Positions 6,952 to 14,244 of a stretch of DNA of 30,807 nt are shown in pieces (the stretch's first letter is position 1; each line of letters starts with the position of its first letter). Made by a program: the position numbers and the translations under genes. This DNA comes from Bacteroidota bacterium (GTDB taxonomy: Bacteria; Bacteroidota; Bacteroidia; AKYH767-A; OLB10): assembly GCA_016717725.1 (NCBI GenBank), contig JADKFA010000025.1, positions 1 to 30,807 of the forward strand, written 5' to 3'. The notes under the pieces were generated by a model. It searched no databases. It had not been told where the DNA came from and saw only the letters and a program-made list of their open reading frames with translations.

Positions 6952-8838
6952 ATGCGATCCAACTCTTGGTTTCTGTTCAAACTTCTTTTTTTCTGGATGA
7001 TCTTGTTTTTCATCGCCAGAATCCTATTTCTTGTTTTCTTATTTACCTCAACCAACCAATACAACTTAACTGAATGGCCATTGAGTTTTATTTATGGATT
7101 ACGATTAGATATATCAACAGCTGGATATTTAATGGTCCTCCCTACTCTATTATGGATAACATACATCTTCATCCAAAAGAAAATTATTCTCCAGTCAATA
7201 TTATTTCTACAAGGTTTATTTCTCTTTCTCATTGTTGGAATTCTAATAGGAAATATTGGAATTTATGCAGCTTGGGGCACATTGATTAATGCCAGAGCCT
7301 TAGCTTTTTTACAAGACCCAGAGGGAATTATTGCCTCTCAAACCACGTTTGAATTAATCAGTCGACTTGCCATTTGGTTACTGATTACCCTCGCCCTACT
7401 TTCCTTTTTCAAAAAGAAAATTTTATTCGTTGAAGCAGATCATGAAAAGAAAAGGGCGCTTGTCTCTTCCTTCTTCTTTTTACTTTTTCTACCACTCGGA
7501 ATACGCGGTGGATGGCAAGAAATTCCCATCAATGAAAGTGCGGCTTCTTATTCTGAAGTCATTCCTTTGAATCATGCAGCTACCAATCCAGTTTGGTACT
7601 TGCTTAACAACATCAACAAAAGCGGACTCAATAAAAAGAATCCGTATGTGTTTTTTGATGATGCCACAGCAACGAACCACTTCAATCAACAAATAGATCG
7701 AACAACTGAATTTACTCAAGTACTTGATTCCACTACACCTAATATTATACTTATTGTTCTTGAAAGTTGGACCGCAGATATAATTGCGCCATTAAACAAT
7801 TCAACAGCTGAAAACATTACTCCATTCTTTTCTACGCTCTGTGATTCAGGATTATTATTTACAAATATTTATTCAAGCGGTCGACGAACGGATCAAATGT
7901 TTCCTTCCTTACTCTGTGGATTTCCGGCTCCACCCAATCACAGTGTCTCCCGTTTTTCGGATAAACTACAACACCTTCCCTTTTTGAGTAAAGATTTATC
8001 GAAAGCGGGCTATCAAAATTCCTTTTATTACGGAGGAGAATTGGGATTTGCCAACATGAATACTTTTCTTCATCAAGCAGAATTTTCTTCCATCAGTGGG
8101 AAAGACAATTATCTCCCAGAGCAAATTTTTAGTAAATGGGGAGCGCATGACGAACACTTATTCAATAAATTATTAAACGAAGCAGATCACAAGAAAAATC
8201 CATTCTTCACCATGATGCTGACGTTAAGCACGCATGAACCCTTTGATGTACCCCGAGAAAAAAAGTTTGGCACTAGTACCGAATCAGATAAATTCAAAAG
8301 TGCAGCTTATTATACCGATCAATGTCTGAAAAAATTCTTTGAGTCGGCTCGTAAAACAAAATGGTATTCGAATACATTATTTATTCTAGTAGCTGATCAC
8401 GGCCACATGCTTCCATTGAAAAGAGATTATTATGATCCAGCCACTTACAGAATTCCACTTCTTTGGGTAGGTGATCCATTGAAAAAAGAATTTAGAGGAA
8501 AGCAGGATGACCAACTCGGTGGTCAACATGAAATTGCATATACTTTACTACAACAACTTCATTTTGATGCTTCCGAGTATAAATATAGTAACAATTTACT
8601 TTCCCAAGGTTCAAGCAAAGGAGTTTACCTTAACTACGATTCGGGTTTTGGCTGGAAAGAGGGAGGTGATCAATTGGTTTATCTATTTACGGAGAAAAAA
8701 TATTTGCCCTACACTTATCTTTCCTCCGATAGTTCAGCTATCAAAAACGGAAAATCCTTCCTTCAAAAAACTTTATCAAGGATTTCTAGATCTATAAAAC
8801 CTAAATTCATTCATCCCCACTATCTTTGTCCAGCATGA
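6952..8838 (+). CDS. LTA synthase / phosphoglycerol transferase family protein
   Basis: A membrane-anchored member of the alkaline phosphatase/sulfatase superfamily, 628 residues. About five hydrophobic helices occupy residues 1-185. The extracytoplasmic catalytic domain starts near residue 260 with NIILIVLESWTADIIAP (first metal ligand Glu). The nucleophile threonine is most likely in SSGRRTDQMFPSLLCGFP, and LFILVADHGHMLPLKRD near residue 480 carries the Asp-His metal ligands. LTA-synthase-family enzymes transfer phosphoglycerol or similar phospho-groups; Gram-negative members modify glycans or lipids rather than make lipoteichoic acid. The substrate here is unknown. I chose the ATG at 6952, just after a -7 box, rather than an upstream TTG. 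The stop overlaps the kdsC ATG. Confidence 0.88.
   Translation: MRSNSWFLFKLLFFWMILFFIARILFLVFLFTSTNQYNLTEWPLSFIYGLRLDISTAGYLMVLPTLLWITYIFIQKKIILQSILFLQGLFLFLIVGILIGNIGIYAAWGTLINARALAFLQDPEGIIASQTTFELISRLAIWLLITLALLSFFKKKILFVEADHEKKRALVSSFFFLLFLPLGIRGGWQEIPINESAASYSEVIPLNHAATNPVWYLLNNINKSGLNKKNPYVFFDDATATNHFNQQIDRTTEFTQVLDSTTPNIILIVLESWTADIIAPLNNSTAENITPFFSTLCDSGLLFTNIYSSGRRTDQMFPSLLCGFPAPPNHSVSRFSDKLQHLPFLSKDLSKAGYQNSFYYGGELGFANMNTFLHQAEFSSISGKDNYLPEQIFSKWGAHDEHLFNKLLNEADHKKNPFFTMMLTLSTHEPFDVPREKKFGTSTESDKFKSAAYYTDQCLKKFFESARKTKWYSNTLFILVADHGHMLPLKRDYYDPATYRIPLLWVGDPLKKEFRGKQDDQLGGQHEIAYTLLQQLHFDASEYKYSNNLLSQGSSKGVYLNYDSGFGWKEGGDQLVYLFTEKKYLPYTYLSSDSSAIKNGKSFLQKTLSRISRSIKPKFIHPHYLCPA
8821..8828 (+). 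promoter_or_regulatory. TATCTTTG -7 box inside the gene end, before kdsC
   Basis: TATCTTTG is an exact TAnnTTTG match within the last codons of the LTA-synthase-family gene and ends 6 nt before the kdsC ATG. It may be an internal promoter; coding constraint makes chance occurrence possible. Confidence 0.3.
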
Positions 8839-9344
8839 ATACAGACATCAACTATAAGAAATTGCTTGAGAAAATTCGTTGTTTCGTTTTTGACGTAGAT
8901 GGAGTTATGACCGATGGAAGTTTAATCATTCAACCTGATGGCTCCATGTATCGCACGATGAATATTAAAGATGGTTATGCGATGCAGTTAGCAATTAAAA
9001 AAGGATATCAAATTTTCGTGATCAGCGGAAGTACTCCTGAAGGAGTGAAAAAACGGTTAGAAAGATTAGGATTAACAGAAATTCATATTGGTATTGAAAA
9101 CAAACTTGATAAACTAAATGAATTACTAGCAAAATATAAATTTCATTTTTCGGATTTACTATATATGGGGGATGACATGCCCGACTTAGAAGTATTAAAA
9201 AAATGTGCTTTAAGAACTTGTCCGAGCGACGCTGTTTATCAAATAAAAAACGAATGTCAATTTGTATCCACTTTTCCTGGTGGCAAGGGATGTGTTCGTG
9301 ATATTATAGAGCAAGTTTTACAACTTAATGGAGATTGGGAATAA
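8835..9344 (+). CDS. kdsC: 3-deoxy-D-manno-octulosonate 8-phosphate phosphatase (KdsC)
   Basis: KdsC is a small HAD-family phosphatase that releases Kdo from Kdo-8-phosphate, a step in lipopolysaccharide inner-core synthesis. The 169-residue protein has the HAD nucleophile motif FVFDVDGVMTDG (Asp20, Asp22), motif II in FVISGSTPEGVKKR, and motif IV in YMGDDMPDLEVL. The C-terminal FPGGKGCVRDIIEQVLQ is typical of KdsC tetramers. Size and motifs fit a complete enzyme. The ATG at 8835 overlaps the preceding TGA, so translation is probably coupled. The kdsA and kdsB genes are not in this window. Related HAD phosphatases of the same size are the only realistic alternative. Confidence 0.93.
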   Translation: MNTDINYKKLLEKIRCFVFDVDGVMTDGSLIIQPDGSMYRTMNIKDGYAMQLAIKKGYQIFVISGSTPEGVKKRLERLGLTEIHIGIENKLDKLNELLAKYKFHFSDLLYMGDDMPDLEVLKKCALRTCPSDAVYQIKNECQFVSTFPGGKGCVRDIIEQVLQLNGDWE

Positions 9345-9362
9345 CGATTTAATAAAGTAAGA

Positions 9363-10268
9363 ATGCAAAAGTACCTTCAGCTAGTTCGCTGGCCTAATCT
9401 ATTGATGATTGCTTTATTGCAATACTTGCTGAGGCACGCATTGATCATTCCCATATTACTTTTTGAAGATAAGGGAGTATTACTAACTGAATTTGAATTC
9501 TTCATCTTAGTAATTTCATGTGTGCTCATTGCTGCGGGGGGATACATCATAAATGATGTAGAAGATATAAATATCGATGCTCTAAATAAACCAGAAAAGA
9601 AACTAATTGAAAATCAAATAACGAAAGAAAAAGCCATCAACCTTTACACAGCACTTACTTTTTTGGGTGTATTGGGAGGGTTCTTTTTGAGTTATGTAAA
9701 AGGATATGCCTACATCGGCATTATTTATTTGATAACTGCTGGAATGTTATACTTCTACTCAACTTCTTATAAGTGTATTCCCTTATTAGGAAATTTAATT
9801 ATCTCCATCCTTTCGGCAATGGTAGTTATTATTGTAATTGTTCCTGAACCGTTTGCGAAAGACAATGCAGCCGTTATGTTGATGATAGCACTTTTTGCAT
9901 TCTTCTCCTTCATCAACACGTTTATCCGTGAAATAGTTAAGGATATCGAAGATTTAGAGGGAGATAAACAATTTGGTTGCAGTACAATGGCAAGTAGTTT
10001 GGGCTTGAAAAAGGCCAAATGGATTTGCATTATTTTAACATTTTTAATTGTTAGTTTACTTATCTTTGCACAAATAATTAGTCGACAATGGGAAAGTTTA
10101 ATCCCATTCCTCTATATATGTATTTTTATTGATATACCATACCTAATCTTACTTAGGAAGTTATATCTATCTGAAAATAAATCTGATTTTAATAAAGCTA
10201 GTTTTTGGATAAAATTGATTATGTTTACAGGAATTATTTCACTTCTTATATTTAATTTTAGCTTCTAA
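9363..10268 (+). CDS. UbiA-family prenyltransferase
   Basis: An integral membrane prenyltransferase of 301 residues with about eight to nine hydrophobic helices. The first aspartate-rich motif is NDVEDINIDALNKP, and the second is REIVKDIEDLEGDK. Both coordinate Mg2+ and the prenyl diphosphate in UbiA enzymes. Bacteroidota proteins of this type are usually annotated as geranylgeranylglycerol-phosphate geranylgeranyltransferase-like, but the acceptor cannot be decided from sequence; menaquinone or other lipid acceptors are possible. It lies 18 bp after kdsC and 12 bp before the Maf gene, within the operon. Confidence 0.88.
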   Translation: MQKYLQLVRWPNLLMIALLQYLLRHALIIPILLFEDKGVLLTEFEFFILVISCVLIAAGGYIINDVEDINIDALNKPEKKLIENQITKEKAINLYTALTFLGVLGGFFLSYVKGYAYIGIIYLITAGMLYFYSTSYKCIPLLGNLIISILSAMVVIIVIVPEPFAKDNAAVMLMIALFAFFSFINTFIREIVKDIEDLEGDKQFGCSTMASSLGLKKAKWICIILTFLIVSLLIFAQIISRQWESLIPFLYICIFIDIPYLILLRKLYLSENKSDFNKASFWIKLIMFTGIISLLIFNFSF

Positions 10269-10280
10269 TTTAGTTGATTT

Positions 10281-10868
10281 ATGAATCCCCTACTAAACAA
10301 ATTCGAAGGCACGAGAATCATTCTCGGAACCAATTCACCAAGAAGAATAGAACTATTCAAACAACTTGGTTTACCTTACGAAATCATTAAAAAAGAAATT
10401 GACGAAAGTTATCCTGAGCAATTCAGGAGAGAAGACATTGCTATGTTTTTAGCACGAAAGAAATCGTTAGCTTTCAAGAGCGATGTTGCAGATGGTGGTA
10501 TTGTTATTACTGCAGATACTATAGTAGCATTGGATGAGCTCATCATTGGCAAACCAAAAAATATAGCTGAGGCTGAACATACATTGCGATTGATGTCGGG
10601 CAGAAAGCATTCAGTAATTACAGGTGTTGCTATCATGTCTGCTAAAAAATCAGAATCCTTCTTCGTGAAAACTGAAGTTTCCTTCAAGACTCTTCGCTCC
10701 AATGAAATTGAATATTACTTAGCCACTGAAAATCCGTTGGATAAAGCGGGTGCTTATGGTATTCAAGATTGGATTGGTCTCATTGGCATTGAGTACATTT
10801 TAGGTTCATACTACAATGTGGTAGGATTACCCACCAAGGAACTTTACGAAAACTTACTTCGGTTCTAG
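10281..10868 (+). CDS. maf: Maf-family nucleoside triphosphate pyrophosphatase
   Basis: Maf proteins hydrolyse non-canonical or selected nucleoside triphosphates to monophosphates, cleaning the nucleotide pool. The 195-residue protein shows the N-terminal ILGTNSPRRIELFKQLGLPY motif, the catalytic region GIVITADTIVALDELIIGKP, then AEHTLRLMSGRKHSVITGVAI. The C-terminal DKAGAYGIQDWIGLIGIEYI completes the fold, and length is normal. Whether it prefers dTTP/UTP (YhdE type) or another base is not clear. It sits 12 bp after the UbiA gene and 3 bp before the EamA gene. Confidence 0.92.
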   Translation: MNPLLNKFEGTRIILGTNSPRRIELFKQLGLPYEIIKKEIDESYPEQFRREDIAMFLARKKSLAFKSDVADGGIVITADTIVALDELIIGKPKNIAEAEHTLRLMSGRKHSVITGVAIMSAKKSESFFVKTEVSFKTLRSNEIEYYLATENPLDKAGAYGIQDWIGLIGIEYILGSYYNVVGLPTKELYENLLRF

Positions 10869-10871
10869 TTT

Positions 10872-11747
10872 ATGCGAAAAGCATTTCTTCAAATGCACAT
10901 TGCAATTGTGCTTTGGGGATTTACTGCTATACTAGGAAAGGCTATTCAACTTGACGAGGGATTACTCGTATGGTATCGTATGCTATTAAGTGCGTTAGCC
11001 ATGGGTATTTTTTTAGTATTGAAAAAGAAATTCGAAAAAATTTCTTGGAAGCAATTAGGACATCTTAGTCTGATAGGACTCATCATTACATTACATTGGA
11101 TAACCTTTTATGGAGCCATAAAAGCTTCCAATGTATCTGTTGCCATTGTATGCTTTTCAAGTCTCTCACTTTTCACTGCGATATTGGATCCTCTGAGTAA
11201 GGGAAAGCGGCCAAAAAAAATAGAGTTGCTTTTAAGCATGATTGCTATGATCGGAATCTATTATATCTTTTCAGTACAGCAACTTTATTTCAAAGGAATC
11301 ATTTTATCCTTAGTAAGTGCATTTTTAGCTGCTGTTTTTTCCATCATGAATAAAAATATCAGCAATAAAATTAATCCGGGTACCATCACTTTTTACGAAT
11401 TAGGAACTGGTTTTTTGCTATTGACATTTTTACTACCTGCATGGTTCTCCATCAATCAAAGCACCTTTCAACTTCCGACCACTATGGATTTCATTTATTT
11501 ACTCATACTGGGTGTACTTTGCACCACGGTTGCGTTTACCATTTCACTTTACGCTTTGCAAAAAATTGATACATTCACCATGAATCTCAGTTTAAATTTA
11601 GAACCTCTTTACAGTATTATTTTGGCGATCATCATTTTTAAAGAACATGAACTTTTGGGAATTCAATTTTACGTTGGGAGTTTAATTATTTTTTCCTCCA
11701 TTGTACTGCATGGGATTTTGTTGATGAGGGAGAGACGGAGACCTTAG
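10872..11747 (+). CDS. EamA/DMT-family transporter
   Basis: A 291-residue inner-membrane protein of the drug/metabolite transporter superfamily, with ten hydrophobic segments in two EamA repeats. The first begins MHIAIVLWGFTAILGKAI, and the second begins near residue 140 (LVSAFLAAVFSIMNKNI). The conserved motif LNLEPLYSIILAIIIFKEHEL is at the end of repeat two. It is the last gene of the plus-strand operon. Its TAG stop (11745-11747) lies inside the first unit of the heptamer array that follows. The substrate is unknown. Confidence 0.9.
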   Translation: MRKAFLQMHIAIVLWGFTAILGKAIQLDEGLLVWYRMLLSALAMGIFLVLKKKFEKISWKQLGHLSLIGLIITLHWITFYGAIKASNVSVAIVCFSSLSLFTAILDPLSKGKRPKKIELLLSMIAMIGIYYIFSVQQLYFKGIILSLVSAFLAAVFSIMNKNISNKINPGTITFYELGTGFLLLTFLLPAWFSINQSTFQLPTTMDFIYLLILGVLCTTVAFTISLYALQKIDTFTMNLSLNLEPLYSIILAIIIFKEHELLGIQFYVGSLIIFSSIVLHGILLMRERRRP

Positions 11748-11883
11748 ATGTTAGATGTTAGATGTTAGATATTAGATATTAGATATTAGATATTAGATAT
11801 TAGATATTAGATATTAGATATTAGATATTAGATATTAGATATTAGATATTAGATATTAGATATTAGATATTAGATATTAGATA
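11744..11883 (+). repeat. Heptamer tandem array (TTAGATR)20
   Basis: Twenty consecutive 7-bp units: three TTAGATG followed by seventeen TTAGATA, essentially without error. The array starts one base before the EamA stop codon, so the TAG is part of unit one. The following opposed heptamers make the array part of a potential hairpin between two convergent genes. Confidence 0.97.
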
Positions 11884-11885
11884 AG

Positions 11886-11917
11886 ATCTAAAATCTAAAG
11901 TCTAAAGTCTAAAATCT
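11886..11917 (-). repeat. Opposed heptamer array (RTCTAAA, about 4.6 units)
   Basis: Two ATCTAAA, two GTCTAAA and a final ATCT. Read on the minus strand the units are TTTAGAT/TTTAGAC, nearly the same heptamer as the neighbouring TTAGATR array but in opposite orientation. The last base is the first base of the stop codon complement of the minus-strand lipoprotein gene. The two arrays can pair as stem arms. Confidence 0.85.
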
Positions 11918-12456
11918 CAATTCACCTTCCGCCCTTTCGCTACCTTTTCGTTGATACGAAGTTTGCGAACGCTTTTCATTTTAAACAACAAAACACATTG
12001 ACCACTACCTTGATTAGAATAATAAGTTTGACCGCCATAATTGACTTCTCCTTTATCGTTAATCCATTTCAGGGCTCTTAATGAATAATATCCATTTCGG
12101 TTATTCTCGCTACTAAAAACCAAGCTTTTTTCAGCTCCTTCTTCAAAAGCAACTTTCAGTGTTTTATTATCGGCAACCAACTCGACGGCACCGGGGGTGT
12201 TGGATTTAATGGTAACTTGATCAATCGTTCGTCCACTTTGAACTATTAGTTTTCCCTCTTCGGTACTTTTTTGATTATCGTTGGTTTCACCACGACGTAA
12301 CGCTAAAGGATCTGATAAGTAAAATTGTATTCCTTTTAATTCTTCGGGAGTGAGTTGATATTGGTCGCGAACGGCTTGAGTAAATGGAATTTTAGGAGAA
12401 CAGGAGCTCAGGAAAAACAAAAATAATCCAGAGATGATTACGTTATTTCTTTTCAT
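11917..12456 (-). CDS. Hypothetical lipoprotein
   Basis: A 179-residue protein that I do not recognise. The N-terminus MKRNNVIISGLFLFFLSSC is a lipoprotein signal with lipobox LSSC (Cys19), so it is expected to be lipid-anchored to a membrane. The mature part contains PEELKGIQFYLSDPLALRRG, then a beta-rich region and a basic C-terminus (RKLRINEKVAKGRKVN). I chose the ATG at 12456, which puts the signal peptide directly at the start, over an in-frame ATG seven codons upstream. It is separated from the upstream T9SS gene by a strong terminator hairpin and converges with the EamA gene. Confidence 0.8.
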   Translation of the reverse strand: MKRNNVIISGLFLFFLSSCSPKIPFTQAVRDQYQLTPEELKGIQFYLSDPLALRRGETNDNQKSTEEGKLIVQSGRTIDQVTIKSNTPGAVELVADNKTLKVAFEEGAEKSLVFSSENNRNGYYSLRALKWINDKGEVNYGGQTYYSNQGSGQCVLLFKMKSVRKLRINEKVAKGRKVN

Positions 12457-12545
12457 GGAGATGGTTTTTATGCGCAAATCAAAGATTGTTCCAATTGTAG
12501 ATTAAAGGAGTAAAGATCAAGTTTAAAGATGATCATTAAATGAAA

Positions 12546-12580
12546 TAGAAAAGGGTTACTCAATGAGTAACCCTTTTCTA
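12546..12580 (-). terminator. Strong hairpin after the T9SS cargo gene
   Basis: A perfect 16-bp stem (12546-12561 with 12565-12580) with a 3-nt loop; the core arm is AGAAAAGGGTTACTC. It lies 16 bp beyond the stop of the minus-strand T9SS gene and before the lipoprotein gene. There is no long T run after the stem, though the arm ends in a CCCTTTTCTA tract on the minus strand. Best read as a transcription terminator. Confidence 0.8.
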
Positions 12581-12595
12581 ACAATAAATTTAAGC

Positions 12596-13978
12596 TTACT
12601 GAATTACCAATCGCTGCATGCCAAGAGATTTACCATCTTGATTTAAGCGAACGATATAAATTCCTTTTGCAAGGTGAAGATTATTTACTTGAATTACATT
12701 TAATCCAGCTGCAATCTCTGTATTGATAAATTGAGCAGTACTTTTTCCATCAATTGTCATCACATCAATAGCAACATCACTATTCGATTTAGAAACAAAC
12801 TGAATGTTAAATTGATCAGCAGCAGGATTTGGAGATAAAGAAAGTTGAGCATCATTTGAATTCTCATTGATACCCGTTACTCCTAAACCTACTCTTAAAG
12901 ATACACTCACATCACTTTGAAATACCATATTACCATAATTCTCAGAAACACGTAAGCCAATAACATAAGGAGCAGTACGAGCTTGCGTTGAATTTGGTGT
13001 CCATGATATTGTTGCAGTAGCACTACTCACTCCATTCACTACAGACAACATAGCAGGATTTGAAGTTAAACTAAACGCTTCCCCTCTTCCTGCCAATATC
13101 AACCCTTGGTTGTCTTGATCGAAGATGGTAACGTTCATTGAAAACGATGCATTAGGAGCAATGGTATAAGATTTACCATTAAAAGGAGCTGAATTAGAGC
13201 TAATCATTAATACAGCTGGAACATTCAAACTTTGAACAACGATCAACTGCATATCACGAGTAATTTCACCAATTTGAACTCCGTTACGATATTCCTTTAC
13301 ACGAACCGACACTTGGAAATGACCAAGCATATTTGGCAAGAAAGTTATTTCACCTGTGATAGGATCCATATTAAAAGGAACTAAAGAATCTGAAGAAGGT
13401 AAAACGTAACCAGCCACAGGAACTCCATTACTTGACAATGGAACATCTAAAGACCAAGCGATAGAATCGCCATCAAAATCGAATGGAAGTGGATTGTAAT
13501 AGAAAGGAACATTTTCCTGAGCCATTACAATGGGAGGATTTAAGAATACTGGTGTAGAGTTAGTCGAATCAATTAAAACGATACTATAAAAATGATGAGA
13601 CTCCCCGCTTGGATTAGTCATGTTTAAAATCGCAGCATTTCTGCAACACTCTTCATACGAAATATACCATGATCCCGCATTTGGGAAAGTAACAACCGTA
13701 TCATAAACATACTCTTCAACTCCAGGAACCAATACAGTTACCAATGTATCGTAGTGGATGGGTACGATAAAACTAGTTCCTGATACTGAATCTACGAAGC
13801 TGATAGAAGCTACTTGAGCAATGGGAATACCCGTCATATCGCGATACGCCGTATAGACGACACGATAGTCCATTCCACTAATATGTTCAACTGTAATTTG
13901 GCCTCCCATCATATGAGAAGCACTGGCGAAATTCGTTAGACCAAGTCCAAGAATTAGGGTGAGTAATAATTTTTTCAT
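12596..13978 (-). CDS. Secreted protein with T9SS type A sorting domain
   Basis: A 460-residue exported protein. A signal peptide (MKKLLLTLILGLGLTNFASA) is followed by SHMMGGQITVEHISGMDYRV, an opening found in Bacteroidota surface proteins of the T9SS/gliding group. The middle is beta-rich with cadherin-like phrases (PFDFDGDSIAWSLDVP, DPITGEITFLPNMLGHFQV) and a CC pair (YEECCRNAAIL). The last 75 residues form a type A sorting domain starting LSLSPNPAADQFNIQF, containing GIYIVRLNQDG and ending QRLVIQ. It should be exported by Sec, then T9SS, to the surface or medium. No catalytic motif is visible; a structural or adhesive role is inferred. The gene is complete and ends at a strong hairpin. Confidence 0.9.
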   Translation of the reverse strand: MKKLLLTLILGLGLTNFASASHMMGGQITVEHISGMDYRVVYTAYRDMTGIPIAQVASISFVDSVSGTSFIVPIHYDTLVTVLVPGVEEYVYDTVVTFPNAGSWYISYEECCRNAAILNMTNPSGESHHFYSIVLIDSTNSTPVFLNPPIVMAQENVPFYYNPLPFDFDGDSIAWSLDVPLSSNGVPVAGYVLPSSDSLVPFNMDPITGEITFLPNMLGHFQVSVRVKEYRNGVQIGEITRDMQLIVVQSLNVPAVLMISSNSAPFNGKSYTIAPNASFSMNVTIFDQDNQGLILAGRGEAFSLTSNPAMLSVVNGVSSATATISWTPNSTQARTAPYVIGLRVSENYGNMVFQSDVSVSLRVGLGVTGINENSNDAQLSLSPNPAADQFNIQFVSKSNSDVAIDVMTIDGKSTAQFINTEIAAGLNVIQVNNLHLAKGIYIVRLNQDGKSLGMQRLVIQ

Positions 13979-14244
13979 TGCGCGTGGTTAATAGTGAGTC
14001 TCAAAGTAAGTAAAATAATAGCACAGCAACAAGGAATCTATTAGTAAAGTCCAAGTATTTATTGAAATAGTATCTTGCTTAGCTATAAACTAAAGATCTC
14101 TATTTAATTGACTTAGCCTTAAATCACTAAACATCATTTTTCCCGATTTAAATCAATCAACAGAAAAATGAATATCAAAAAAATTACTCTATTCATAAAA
14201 TAAATTGATAATTTTATAAATTATAACCACGCTATCCAATCCTT
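13979..14244. other. AT-rich divergent intergenic region (266 bp)
   Basis: This spacer separates two divergently transcribed T9SS cargo genes and must carry promoters for both. On the minus strand a TACTTTG-like sequence near 14005 approaches the -7 consensus, but no exact TAnnTTTG box was found for either gene. No repeats or RNA genes were recognised. Confidence 0.6.

Noticed and set aside
11744..11917. CRISPR array
   Set aside because: The units are 7 bp with no spacers and no cas genes are nearby.
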